Positions 34,864 through 43,729 of a stretch of 64,000 nucleotides of DNA are shown here, piece by piece. Each line of letters begins with the position of its first letter. The first letter of the stretch is position 1. The position numbers and the translations under genes were made by a program. The DNA comes from Streptomyces sp. WM6378 (GTDB lineage: Bacteria; Actinomycetota; Actinomycetes; Streptomycetales; Streptomycetaceae), in assembly GCF_001279695.1 (NCBI RefSeq), contig NZ_LGDD01000059.1, forward strand, positions 1 through 64,000, in the 5' to 3' direction. A model generated the notes under the pieces. It was not told the DNA's origin. It searched no databases and saw only the letters and a program-made list of their open reading frames with translations.

Positions 34864-35925
34864 ATGTCACAGGCGACCATGCCGCAGCCCACCACGGGCC
34901 TCGGCGCCCCTGCGGAGCCGCGGGCGGGCAGCGAATTCGCGCCACTGCTCAAGACGGTGAAGGGGCAAGGCCTGCTCGACCGGCGCACCGGCTGGTACGC
35001 GACCCGCATCGCCGTCAACCTCCTCGCCCTGGCCGCGACGATCACCGCGATGGTGCTGACCGGCGACACCTGGTGGAATCTGCTGCTCGCCGTGCCGCTC
35101 TCGGTGTTCTGGGCCCGCAGCGCCTTCTTCGGCCACGACGCGGGCCACGCCCAGATCACCCGGGGCAAGGGCGCGGGCCGGCTCATCGGCCTGTTCCACA
35201 GCGACCTCCTGCTCGGCATGAGCTACGCCTGGTGGAACGACAAGCACAACCGCCACCACGCCAACCCGAACCACATAGACAAGGACCCCGATGTCGGGGT
35301 CGGCGCCCTCGTGTGGACCCAGCGCCAAGCCGAGCAGCGCGAAGGCTTCGCCCGCTGGCTCACCCGCAACCAGGCCCGGCTCTTCTTCCCGATGCTGCTC
35401 CTGGAGGGCATCGCCCTGAAGGTGTACGGATTCCAGGACCTCAAGCGCCAGCCGCCCCGCGAGCGGGCCGCCGAGGCACCCCTCCTGATCGCCCATCTCG
35501 TCGGCTACGCGACCCTGCTCCTGACCGTCATGTCGCCGGGCAAGGCGCTGGTGTTCGCCCTGGTGCACCACGCGCTGTTCGGCCTGCACCTCGGCATGAC
35601 CTTCGCCCCCAACCACAAGGGCATGGAGATGCCCGATCCGAACGACCCCGAGGACTCGGGCTGGGGCCATCTGCGTCGCCAGGTCCTGACCTCGCGCAAC
35701 GTGCGCGGCGGCTTCCTCACCGACTGGTTCCTGGGCGGCCTGAACTATCAGATAGAGCACCACCTCTTCCCGAACATGCCGCGCCCGCACCTCAGGCTCG
35801 CCCAGCCGATGGTCCGCGCCCACTGCGCCGCCGTGGGCATCCCGTACACGGAGACCTCGCTGACCGAGTCCTACCGGCAGGCGCTGGGTCACATGCACGA
35901 GGTCGGCGCGCCGCTGCGGAAGTGA
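34864..35925 (+). CDS. Membrane fatty acid desaturase
   Basis: 353 residues from ATG 34864; the open frame extends to 34690 but the earlier part is not protein-like. The three histidine boxes are HDAGH (91-95), HNRHH (128-132) and QIEHH (296-300), the set of front-end and acyl-lipid desaturases. The boxes bind two irons; four hydrophobic stretches form the membrane part. The enzyme introduces a double bond into membrane acyl chains using O2 and ferredoxin or a similar donor. It is followed by a small two-span protein gene. Confidence 0.9.
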   Translation: MSQATMPQPTTGLGAPAEPRAGSEFAPLLKTVKGQGLLDRRTGWYATRIAVNLLALAATITAMVLTGDTWWNLLLAVPLSVFWARSAFFGHDAGHAQITRGKGAGRLIGLFHSDLLLGMSYAWWNDKHNRHHANPNHIDKDPDVGVGALVWTQRQAEQREGFARWLTRNQARLFFPMLLLEGIALKVYGFQDLKRQPPRERAAEAPLLIAHLVGYATLLLTVMSPGKALVFALVHHALFGLHLGMTFAPNHKGMEMPDPNDPEDSGWGHLRRQVLTSRNVRGGFLTDWFLGGLNYQIEHHLFPNMPRPHLRLAQPMVRAHCAAVGIPYTETSLTESYRQALGHMHEVGAPLRK

Positions 35926-36020
35926 CGCATAGTGGAAGCAGAGCTGGAACCAGTGGGCGCCGCCGTGCGTTCTCTGGACAGGAAGAGCGGCCACAGGCCG
36001 CGCAAGGGAAGGCGACGGAC

Positions 36021-36203
36021 ATGTCGAAGCGCGCGATGATCGCCGCCGGTGGAGTCGTGGCGGGGCTCATCCTGATCCCACTGATCGGTTTCTGGCTCGC
36101 CCTGCTGGTGCTGATCGGCGTCCCCGTGGCGGCTTACCTGATGCTGGACCCGAGCCAGCGCCGCAGGCTGCGGCACATATCCCGCAAGGAGCTCGGCCGC
36201 TAG
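36021..36203 (+). CDS. Small two-span membrane protein
   Basis: 60 residues from ATG 36021 behind GGAAGG. Two hydrophobic segments (AAGGVVAGLILIPLIGFWLA and LLVLIGVPVAAYLML) are followed by a basic tail RRRLRHISRKELGR. I recognise no family. It lies 95 bases after the desaturase and could be cotranscribed. Confidence 0.6.
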   Translation: MSKRAMIAAGGVVAGLILIPLIGFWLALLVLIGVPVAAYLMLDPSQRRRLRHISRKELGR

Positions 36204-36289
36204 GCACTCCTGGGATGCCCCTGGATGCCTCTGACCTGCCGGGATAGGCTCGGGCCGATCATTGTTACGGCAGAGGGGAGCCCCGCGCG

Positions 36290-36841
36290 ATGAGCGGCAT
36301 CAAGGGCACGGTCACGGCGGTCAGCAGCAATGGTGAGTACTCATTCACCAAGCCGAACCGGGACAGCATCACGCTGCTGCCCGGGCTCGGGGTGGAGGGA
36401 GACGTCCATGCGGGCGTGACGGTCAGGCACCGCTCCCGCGTCGCCCAGGACCCGACGCAGCCGAACCTGCGCCAGGTCCACCTGATCCACGGGGAGCTGT
36501 TCGGTGAGGTCGCCGAGCAGGGCTTCCAGGTGGCCCCCGGGCAGCTCGGCGAGAACGTGACAACGCAGGGCATCGACCTCCTCGGCCTGCCCGTCGGCAC
36601 CCTGCTGCACATCGGCGCCGACGCGGTCGTCGAGGTCACCGGCCTGCGCAACCCCTGCCTCCAGATCGACGGGTTCCAGGACGGCCTCCTGAAGCAGGTC
36701 GTCGGCCGCGACGCCGACGGCAACATAGTCCGCAAGGCCGGAATCATGAGCGTGGTCCGCGCGGGCGGCGAGATCCGCCCGGGCGACCCGATCACGGCCG
36801 AGCTGCCGGCGGGACCGCACCGGCAGCTTGAGCGGGTCTAG
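36290..36841 (+). CDS. MOSC domain protein
   Basis: 183 residues. The MOSC fold is recognisable from LLPGLGVEGDVHAGVTVRHR, RQVHLIHGELFGEVAEQG and LGENVTTQGIDLLGLPVGTL, and especially from VTGLRNPCLQIDGFQDGLLK with the conserved Cys. MOSC proteins of this short type handle molybdenum cofactor or sulfur and resemble YiiM-type reductases acting on N-hydroxylated compounds. The substrate is unknown here. Confidence 0.88.
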   Translation: MSGIKGTVTAVSSNGEYSFTKPNRDSITLLPGLGVEGDVHAGVTVRHRSRVAQDPTQPNLRQVHLIHGELFGEVAEQGFQVAPGQLGENVTTQGIDLLGLPVGTLLHIGADAVVEVTGLRNPCLQIDGFQDGLLKQVVGRDADGNIVRKAGIMSVVRAGGEIRPGDPITAELPAGPHRQLERV

Positions 36842-36984
36842 GCAGTTGGGGTTGGGGCTCAACTGGGCGCCGGTACATGGGAGTTGAGGCGGGCGGGCTG
36901 GTGCCTGCGCCGCCCGATGCGTTGGCGCGGTTGAGACAGGCGGGCGTGCTGCTCAGCGACGTCACACCGCGACGCTCGCCCGCG

Positions 36985-37512
36985 TCACTCGTAGTAGTCC
37001 CGCATCAGCTCCACCGACCACTGCGGCTGCGTGGTCTCGCCGCGCGGGCCGAATTCGGCCATGTGCGGCTTGATGTCGAGCACCGGCGTGCCGTCCACCG
37101 CGTCGAGCCCGGCGACCCGCACCTCTAGACCCTCGATCGCGAGGACACGGCAGTGCGAGACGCCGAGGCGGTTGGGGCGGTTCTTGCCGCGCTGGGCGAA
37201 GATCCCGACCAGCGGCCAGTCCGGGTTGCCGCGCGGCCGCCGGGCGCCGGACTCGATCTTCTCGGGGGCCACCCGGTCGAAGTGGAAGACCACTTCGAGA
37301 TGCGAGAAGTCCGCGAGACCGTACAGCGCGTCGGGCCCGAACCGCTCCGCGTCGAGCCGGATCACGGCCGTCTCGCGGTCCCAGTGATCATCGGCGACCT
37401 CGGCCCGCCCGCCGACCACCCAGCCGACGGGTCGGCACACCACGTCTTGCCCGCCCGAGGCTTCCCCGTCGGCGTTCCCGGCCCTGTCCTCGTCAACGGC
37501 CTTGTCCGTCAT
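36985..37512 (-). CDS. TrmO/TsaA-like tRNA methyltransferase family protein
   Basis: 175 residues from ATG 37512. The TsaA/YaeB beta-barrel fold is seen in VCRPVGWVVGGRAE, DFSHLEVVFHFDRV, PRGNPDWPLVGIFAQRGKNR and PNRLGVSHCRVLAIEGLEV; the R-x-N-x-L-G block is diagnostic. In E. coli TrmO methylates N6 of t6A37 in tRNA using SAM. The N-terminal 25 residues are a disordered acidic addition. It is divergent from uppP. Confidence 0.85.
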   Translation of the reverse strand: MTDKAVDEDRAGNADGEASGGQDVVCRPVGWVVGGRAEVADDHWDRETAVIRLDAERFGPDALYGLADFSHLEVVFHFDRVAPEKIESGARRPRGNPDWPLVGIFAQRGKNRPNRLGVSHCRVLAIEGLEVRVAGLDAVDGTPVLDIKPHMAEFGPRGETTQPQWSVELMRDYYE

Positions 37513-37767
37513 GCCAGTTCCTCCCCGTTGTGCCCGTGGTGCCTGGTTCGGCACTTGATCGAATCGAAGTGCCGGGGACGATCGTAGACAGGCTGATCGG
37601 GAAGCCGGAGGCCGGGATCCGGCATTCAATGAACGTACGGCAACGACGAATTGAACATTCCCGGCGCCGGAACTCGCCTTCCACAGCGTGTAGTAGTTTC
37701 ACCAGGCCGCCCGTGGTTCTGCGCGCGCTCTCGCGTCAGGGACCCTCCACACACCTGAAAGCCACCG

Positions 37768-38688
37768 ATGTCTGTTCTGACCTACCCGGAAGCGATAGGC
37801 GTCGGCCTGCTCCAAGGCGTCACCGAGCTGTTTCCCGTATCCAGCCTTGGCCACAGCATTCTGCTGCCCGCGCTGCTCGGCGGACACTGGAAGCGGGACC
37901 TCGACGTGTCGGCCGACGGATCGCCTTACTTGAACGTCCTGATCGGGCTGCATCTGGCCACGGCGCTCGCGCTCGTCGTGTATTTTCGCAGGGACTGGGT
38001 CCGGGTGGCGCGAGGCTTGGTCACTTCGATACGCGAGCGCCGCATCGTCACCGTCGAGCAGAAGCTGGCGTGGCTGCTCATCGTGGCCACCATCCCGGTC
38101 GGCGTCGCGGGTCTGGCCCTTGACCACCTCTTCCGCTCCACGCTGGGAAAGCCCGTCCCGACCGCCGTCTTCCTGGCCCTCAACGGCATCGTGCTCTACC
38201 TCACCGAGCAGCTGCGCCGGGGCGGCACCGGCCGTCGCCGCGCGGGCGCGTCCGTGGCGCCGGGCGAGGAACATCTGGACCCGGAGGAACTCTCCGACCG
38301 GCGTCTGACCCAGCTCACGTACCGCCAGGCCGCCTGGATCGGGGCCGCGCAGATCCTCGCACTGTGCCCCGGCATCAGCCGCTCGGGCTCCACGATCAGC
38401 GCGGGCATCTTCCGAGGCCTCTCCCACGAGGACTCGGCCCGCTTCGCCTTCCTGCTCGCCACTCCGGTGATCGCCGCCGCGGCGTTGCTGAAGGTGCCGT
38501 CCCTGCTCGGTCACGAGGGCGACGGGATCCGCGGCCAGGTTCTGGCAGGCAGCGCCGCCGCCTTCGTCGCCGGATATGTCGCGGTCCGCTTCCTCACGAA
38601 GTACTTCGAAACCCGAACCCTGACCCCGTTCGCCATCTACTGCACAGTGGCCGGCCTCGGCAGCCTGGCCTGGCTGACACTGGGCTGA
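37768..38688 (+). CDS. uppP: Undecaprenyl-diphosphate phosphatase
   Basis: 306 residues, BacA/UppP family. The two catalytic motifs are present: GVTELFPVSSLGHSILLPAL (Glu20, Ser25/26, His29) and LCPGISRSGSTISAGIFRG. About eight membrane spans surround them. The enzyme dephosphorylates undecaprenyl diphosphate on the outer face of the membrane, recycling the lipid carrier of cell-wall synthesis; extra copies give bacitracin resistance. The Streptomyces form has a longer loop after the fifth span (RRGGTGRRRAGASVAPGEEH). It converges with the DUF4429 gene. Confidence 0.92.
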   Translation: MSVLTYPEAIGVGLLQGVTELFPVSSLGHSILLPALLGGHWKRDLDVSADGSPYLNVLIGLHLATALALVVYFRRDWVRVARGLVTSIRERRIVTVEQKLAWLLIVATIPVGVAGLALDHLFRSTLGKPVPTAVFLALNGIVLYLTEQLRRGGTGRRRAGASVAPGEEHLDPEELSDRRLTQLTYRQAAWIGAAQILALCPGISRSGSTISAGIFRGLSHEDSARFAFLLATPVIAAAALLKVPSLLGHEGDGIRGQVLAGSAAAFVAGYVAVRFLTKYFETRTLTPFAIYCTVAGLGSLAWLTLG

Positions 38689-38734
38689 ACGGGCACGTTC
38701 CGGCCGCCCTCGCGTGGTGTCTGCGTCAAGAGGG

Positions 38735-40495
38735 TCATGGTGGACTGGGGCGCTCCCGGCGGTGGCGCTCGGTCGATGCCGTGCACTCGGCGGTGACCGC
38801 CGAGGGTCCATGCTCCAGTACGGCCAGTCCGAGGGCCAGGAACGCGGCGAATTCCTCGGCCAGTTGGCCGAGCAGCAATCCCGAGACCTTCTGCCTGTTC
38901 GAAACCGGCAGAAGCACGCTCTTGCCGTCCGTGGCGTTCTCCACGCCGAGAAGCTTGGAGAACGTCCATTCCCTGCTGGTGTGTGTTCCTTTGAACACAA
39001 CGCGCTGGGTGGTCACCATGGCTGATCCCCGATCAACCGGCGTCTGGACCTCCGGTCCCGGTACGTAGTGCCGGCTGGACGCGCCGACCCGTACGGAGAC
39101 ACCCTTCGCGATGCCCACCCGGACCCCGGAGGAGCCTCCGGAATAGTGCCCGGGCCGTCGGCGCGGTTCGACCAAGGACGTCTGGCCGGTCCACAGAACA
39201 GTCTCGTTCGCCTTCAGGATGAAGAGTCCGTGGGCGGCGCCCCTGGAAGCCGTCCCGATGCGACGGGCAGCGGCGACGACCTTGTCGAGGAGTCGCTGCT
39301 CTGCTTCCCACACCATCAAGGCCTTCGCATAGTCCTTCGTCGCGCGGGCGGCCGCACGCCGTTCCTTCCGCGAAGGAGAATGAGGGCGATCGGCGGGTGC
39401 GAGGGTGGGGCCGACGGGGGCGGGCGCCGCCCACGACGTATTGCGGCGTGGCCTCGTCGGCGGCTGTCTGTCGTGGCGGACCTGCCGGGCGTCGTCGCTG
39501 CTCGGAGGCGCAGGCCGACAGGAGGCGAGCAGCTCCGCATGGACGCGGGTTCCTGTCCGGTGGGCCCCCGCCAGAACGGCTGCTCCGAGAACGGCGTACG
39601 ACTGGGAGCGGTCGGCGTTGAGGACCAGCGTGTTGAGGTCGGTCTTTGGATTGCCCGGCTCGGCCACCGACATGCCCGCGAGCACGAAGTGCAGCCACCC
39701 GGTGAACCGAGGGTGATCTATTCGAACGTCGGCAATTGCCTCCAGCGGAAGGTCCCGGCGGCTGGCCCCCTTCTTCTCCGGTGCTGCCAGGCGGCCGAAC
39801 CACAGGACCACGGTCGTCCCGTCGAAGCTGACACGCCCGTCGGACCCGGACACCTCAAGCGGCAGCACGCCACTCTCGACCCAGGGGGCGTCGTCCGCAT
39901 TGACACCCGGCCCCGCTGCTGCCAGGCGGGCCCGCAGCATCTCGGCGAACGTGGCTGCCTGCACTGCGTGCGCATGCGAGATGACCAAGGTGTCCGGGTC
40001 GCCGCTCGGTCCGGGCTCGGGGCTCTTCAGGAGTGGGCGCAGAGGATCCGTCCCGGGAACGAGCATGAGTCGCAGCGATCCTTGACGCCGTCCCGTTGGC
40101 GGGTCGTAACGCACATCGGTCACCACGGCGAGGGGAATACGGCGTACCCGAAGGGCCGCCTTGAGGGGATCACCCAAGCGCCCGACCGTGAAGTTCAGCT
40201 GGAGCCAGTCACCGTGGAAGGTCATGGTTCCGTCCTCGCCACGGAGTTCTTCCGGACCGAAAGGGAGGGCCTCCACTCCGGGGTGTGAGACGGCTGTGGG
40301 TGTAAGTCCGGGCGGGGTAGGGGTGGTTGGCGGCGATGTCCAACGCCCTGGGTCCGGCACGTCCTCGACCCACACCCAGAACGGCCAGTTGTCCGGCGCC
40401 GGTGCCCAGGAAGGATCAGGACGCCACCCCGGTGACGGCGAGAAGTCCTGTGGTGCGGATGGCCACCCTGGTGCGGGATTGAATCTCCAGGACAT
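38735..40495 (-). CDS. DUF4429 protein with two domain copies
   Basis: 586 residues. A Pro/Trp-rich leader (ASPGW-type repeats within the first 50 residues) is followed by two DUF4429 domains. The first, residues ~80-190, includes MTFHGDWLQLNFTVGRL and IPLAVVTDVRYDPP. The second, ~215-320, includes VSFDGTTVVLWFGRLAAPEK and LPLEAIADVRIDHPRFTGWL. Then come a basic linker and a C-terminal PH-like domain (NETVLWTGQTSLVEP, AMVTTQRVVFKGTHTSREWT). No enzyme motif. Probably a membrane-peripheral or lipid-binding regulatory protein; the function is unknown. Confidence 0.75.
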   Translation of the reverse strand: MSWRFNPAPGWPSAPQDFSPSPGWRPDPSWAPAPDNWPFWVWVEDVPDPGRWTSPPTTPTPPGLTPTAVSHPGVEALPFGPEELRGEDGTMTFHGDWLQLNFTVGRLGDPLKAALRVRRIPLAVVTDVRYDPPTGRRQGSLRLMLVPGTDPLRPLLKSPEPGPSGDPDTLVISHAHAVQAATFAEMLRARLAAAGPGVNADDAPWVESGVLPLEVSGSDGRVSFDGTTVVLWFGRLAAPEKKGASRRDLPLEAIADVRIDHPRFTGWLHFVLAGMSVAEPGNPKTDLNTLVLNADRSQSYAVLGAAVLAGAHRTGTRVHAELLASCRPAPPSSDDARQVRHDRQPPTRPRRNTSWAAPAPVGPTLAPADRPHSPSRKERRAAARATKDYAKALMVWEAEQRLLDKVVAAARRIGTASRGAAHGLFILKANETVLWTGQTSLVEPRRRPGHYSGGSSGVRVGIAKGVSVRVGASSRHYVPGPEVQTPVDRGSAMVTTQRVVFKGTHTSREWTFSKLLGVENATDGKSVLLPVSNRQKVSGLLLGQLAEEFAAFLALGLAVLEHGPSAVTAECTASTERHRRERPSPP

Positions 40496-40671
40496 GCGCC
40501 TGCCCCCTCGTGCGGCATATGCGGAGTGCTTTGCCTGCCCCTTTCTACTCGGTGCGTTGGCCTGCTACCTCACGCATGGGCAAGTTCGGGCGCCTGCTCT
40601 CGACGCGCCAACTTGCCGTGCGGTCCAGCGACTTGGGGTCAAGGAGAGGTGGCCGTGCTGCTGGCCGTCCC

Positions 40672-41700
40672 TCACGACGGCCGCACGGCCATGGCCTCCA
40701 GGGCTTCGAGGAGGGCGGGCAGTTCCGCGCCGCGGCCCACGGGGTGTACCTCGCCGGGGGAGTCGTCCAGCAGGACGAAGGCTATGTCGTCCGTCCTGGC
40801 GACCAGGGACCAGCCGGGGCCGTCGGCGCGCAGCATGCGGGCGCCGCCCGGGGCGAAGGCCGACCGGACGCGGCCGACCGGGGGAGGGGAGTCGAGGTAA
40901 CCGTGCAGCTCGGTCAGTACGCGCCGGACCCGGGACATCTCGGCCCCGGCGTCGGGGTGTTCGGAGTCTTCGTCCGGATCGGCGTTCGCCGAGCCCCCGC
41001 CCTCCCGTGCACCCCCGCCCGCACCTGAGGCCACGGGCCGCCCGGCCGGCTCCTCCTGCGGTACGGAACGCGCAGGTGTCGCCGTGGCTTCGGGCTCTGC
41101 CGAGGAGGCTTCCGCGGGTTCGGCCCCGCCCGGTGCGGCCCCTGCGGAGTCCGGCTCGTCGGAGGTCGGCGCTTCGTCCGGCGCCGGCCCGAACTCGTCG
41201 TCCCCCAGTTGCTCCCGCCACGCCGCCCACTGCAGCGCGATCTCGTCCGCGCCGAGACGGCGTTGGGCCGGGCCCCACTCGGTCGTGTCGGGGGGTGCGA
41301 GCGGGCGCCGCCCCTCCGCTTCGGAGACGGGGTCGTGCGGGGCGGGGATGTCCGGGGCCGAGATGGCCAGTTCCAGGGGCCAGCCCGGCAGGGCCGCGAC
41401 CACGGTGCGCTCGTCCGGCGACAGCTCGTACTCCATGCCGCAGTCCCAGGACGCGATCGCGACCGCCACCAGTGACACGTCGTCGACGACCACCGTCCAG
41501 CGCGCGCCCGTGCCGTCCTGGCCGAGTACGAGACCGTAGCCCTGCGCGTACGGCCCGAGGCCGAGCGCCGCGCACGCCTCCGGGTAGTCGTCGCCGAGCA
41601 CGCTGGGGAACTGCGCCGGCGTGAGGAGCACCGCCGTGAGCACGTACAGCGCCTCTTCTGCGGCGGTTGCGGCCGCTTCGGCCTCGTCCGTCCCGGTCAC
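40672..41700 (-). CDS. Acidic hypothetical protein
   Basis: 342 residues, GTG start at 41700. An N-terminal folded part (residues 1-165: ALYVLTAVLLTPAQFPSVLG, WTVVVDDVSLVAVAIASWDC) is joined by a 100-residue acidic, Pro/Ala/Glu-rich linker to a C-terminal part (RVRRVLTELHGYLDSPPPVG, GPGWSLVARTDDIAFVLLDD). I recognise no family with certainty. The architecture resembles Streptomyces SseB-like or secretion-associated proteins, but this is a guess. Confidence 0.65.
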   Translation of the reverse strand: MTGTDEAEAAATAAEEALYVLTAVLLTPAQFPSVLGDDYPEACAALGLGPYAQGYGLVLGQDGTGARWTVVVDDVSLVAVAIASWDCGMEYELSPDERTVVAALPGWPLELAISAPDIPAPHDPVSEAEGRRPLAPPDTTEWGPAQRRLGADEIALQWAAWREQLGDDEFGPAPDEAPTSDEPDSAGAAPGGAEPAEASSAEPEATATPARSVPQEEPAGRPVASGAGGGAREGGGSANADPDEDSEHPDAGAEMSRVRRVLTELHGYLDSPPPVGRVRSAFAPGGARMLRADGPGWSLVARTDDIAFVLLDDSPGEVHPVGRGAELPALLEALEAMAVRPS

Positions 41701-41794
41701 GGAATCCTCTCCTTCGGTTCGCTCGTCGGCGCACCCTAACTACTGAGTAACGCGGACGTCGAGGGTCGCGAACCACCAACTGGCGGGGTGCTCC

Positions 41795-42061
41795 TCAGGC
41801 CGCAGGCAGGCCCATCAGTTCCTGGGCGACCGCACTCGGGGACTCGTCGCGGTCGCGGGCCAGGGCGATGACCGCCCGACAGGCCAGTTCGCGCACCCCG
41901 AACGACAGGGCTTCGGGCGACACCCAGCCCGCCGCCTCTTCGAGCGCGTCCTGGTCGTCCTCCGCACAGGCGGCCACATACGCGGCCGCAGCCTCGAAGA
42001 TGTTGTGGTGGCGATCGTCGGCCGCTCGCGACCGGGCCGGCTTCCGGAATCTCCCGAACAT
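41795..42061 (-). CDS. Small hypothetical protein
   Basis: 88 residues from ATG 42061 (MFGRFRKPARS), chosen because GGGAAGG lies nine bases before it; a GTG three codons earlier is weaker. The rest is an Ala-rich helical domain (NIFEAAAAYVAACAEDDQDA, FGVRELACRAVIALARDRDE). No family recognised. It is divergent from the MpaB-like gene, with a 137-base gap. Confidence 0.6.
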   Translation of the reverse strand: MFGRFRKPARSRAADDRHHNIFEAAAAYVAACAEDDQDALEEAAGWVSPEALSFGVRELACRAVIALARDRDESPSAVAQELMGLPAA

Positions 42062-42198
42062 CAGGACCACCTTCCCTGGATTCCCCGGGAGTCACCTGGA
42101 TTCCCGGGGACGACCCGGCCGCAGCGCGGCAGCGCCGAACTCTCGAACGGTCCTGTCCAACGTAGAGTTGAACCTCCGTCGACACATAGGGGGCAGCG

Positions 42199-43095
42199 GT
42201 GACTCGCTTCGACCGGCTCAAGGAAATCCAACGACTCGACCCCGAGCGGGACTTCCTCGCGATCTACCGGATGTCGTCGACCCTGGAATTCCCCTGGGAC
42301 TACACGCGCGCCCTGGAGCTGGCGCTGTACCGCACCTACGCCGTGCCCAGCATCGGCCGACTCCTCGCCGAGACCGCTGAACTGACGGACCGTCCCCAGA
42401 AGAGGTACGACGACACCGCCCTGCTCCTCGACACCGTCCTAGAGCACGGCTTCGACAGTGTGGGCGGACGCACCGCCGTGCGTCGCATCAACCAGATGCA
42501 CCGCTCGTACGACATCAGCGACGACGACATGCGCTACGTGCTCTGCACCTTCGTCGTCATGCCCAAACGCTGGATCGACTCCTACGGCTGGCGGCGGCTG
42601 AGCGACCACGAACTGCGCGCCTCGGCCCGTTACTACCAGACCCTCGGCAAGCACATGGGCATCAACGAAATCCCGGAGTCCTACGAGGAGTTCGAGCGCC
42701 TCCTCGACGAGTACGAGGCCGCCCACTTCGGCTTCGACGAGGGTGCGCGGCGGGTGTCCGACGCGACCATCGACCTGATGGCTTCGTGGTATCCGAAGCC
42801 GCTGGCCCCCCTGCTGCGCACCGCGAGCCTCGCGCTCCTCGACGAACCCCTGCTGCGGGCGTTCCGCTACGCCCCGCCCGCCCCCGCCGCACGGACCCTG
42901 GTCCGCGGTGCGTTGCGCCTGCGGGCCCGCACCGTACGACTGCTGCCGCCGCGCTCCGCTCCCCATTACGCGCGCCAGAACCCCGAGGTCAAGGGCTACC
43001 CCAAGGGCTACCGCGTGCCGGAGCTCGGCACATTCCCGACACCGGGCGTACGCGGCTGCCCCGTCCCGCACCTCAAGGCCACCGATGGCGAGTGA
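42199..43095 (+). CDS. MpaB-family oxygenase-like protein (DUF2236)
   Basis: 298 residues, GTG start. The MpaB/latex-clearing signature is seen in RRINQMHRSYDISDDDMRYV and LCTFVVMPKRWIDSYGWRRL, with the conserved His, Asp and Arg of the heme-b region. Latex-clearing proteins of this superfamily cleave rubber with O2; most short bacterial members have no known substrate. No signal peptide is visible, so it is cytoplasmic, unlike secreted Lcp. It converges with the PadR gene. Confidence 0.85.
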   Translation: MTRFDRLKEIQRLDPERDFLAIYRMSSTLEFPWDYTRALELALYRTYAVPSIGRLLAETAELTDRPQKRYDDTALLLDTVLEHGFDSVGGRTAVRRINQMHRSYDISDDDMRYVLCTFVVMPKRWIDSYGWRRLSDHELRASARYYQTLGKHMGINEIPESYEEFERLLDEYEAAHFGFDEGARRVSDATIDLMASWYPKPLAPLLRTASLALLDEPLLRAFRYAPPAPAARTLVRGALRLRARTVRLLPPRSAPHYARQNPEVKGYPKGYRVPELGTFPTPGVRGCPVPHLKATDGE

Positions 43096-43102
43096 GCCCG
43101 GC

Positions 43103-43627
43103 TCAGGGCTCCAGTGAACGCAGCGTCGCGCGGAGCCACTTGAGCTCCGCCGCGCTGGTGGCCCGGGCGATCGTGAGGATGCCGCGCCGGAACGGGTCGT
43201 CCAACTCCTCGGCGACGATGGGCCGTTCGCCGTCGTAGAAGAAGCTGGCCGGTTCCTCCAGGAAGGCAAGTCTGCGGCGCAGCACGGCCGCCTGCTCGGC
43301 AGGGTGCGGCAGATGGCGTAGAAACGCGAGCAGCGTGAACCAGCGGTTCTCGTCGGTGACGTCGAGGCGGTCCGGTTCGGCGAGCCGGTGCAGCAGATCC
43401 TGGCGGCCTGCCCTGGTCAGGGTGAGTGTGTGCCGGGGCGCGGCCGCCGCCCCCGGCTGGGTCTCGCGGGCCAGCAGCCCTGCCTTCTCCAGGCGTTTGA
43501 TCGCCGGATAGAGCGTGCTCTCGCCGACCGGGCGCACATGGCCGGTGAGCGCGGTGATGCGCTTGCGCAGCTCGTAGCCGTGCAGTGGCGCTTCGTAGAG
43601 GAATCCCAGGATGGCGAGTTCGAGCAT
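43103..43627 (-). CDS. PadR-family transcriptional regulator
   Basis: 174 residues from ATG 43627. The PadR winged helix is clear: LAILGFLYEAPLHGYELRKR, GESTLYPAIKRLEKAGLLAR. The C-terminal part (residues ~90-174) is helical and belongs to the AphA-like type. The divergent hydrolase gene begins 103 bases away, and a 26-bp perfect palindrome sits between them, so PadR probably represses both its own gene and the hydrolase. Confidence 0.9.
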   Translation of the reverse strand: MLELAILGFLYEAPLHGYELRKRITALTGHVRPVGESTLYPAIKRLEKAGLLARETQPGAAAAPRHTLTLTRAGRQDLLHRLAEPDRLDVTDENRWFTLLAFLRHLPHPAEQAAVLRRRLAFLEEPASFFYDGERPIVAEELDDPFRRGILTIARATSAAELKWLRATLRSLEP

Positions 43628-43657
43628 GCCCGCATTCTGCCTCATGTGTGCAGTACG

Positions 43658-43683
43658 TCGGTGGCGTAGTACTACGCCACCGA
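43658..43683. promoter_or_regulatory. 26-bp perfect palindrome, probable PadR operator
   Basis: TCGGTGGCGTAGT (43658-43670) is followed without a spacer by its exact reverse complement (43671-43683). It lies 31 bases upstream of padR and 47 upstream of the hydrolase gene, overlapping where both promoters should be. PadR dimers bind such sites. Confidence 0.8.
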
Positions 43684-43729
43684 TGTATGGTCTCGGTCGA
43701 AGGGAACAACCAGCGACGGGGAGTGCGTC

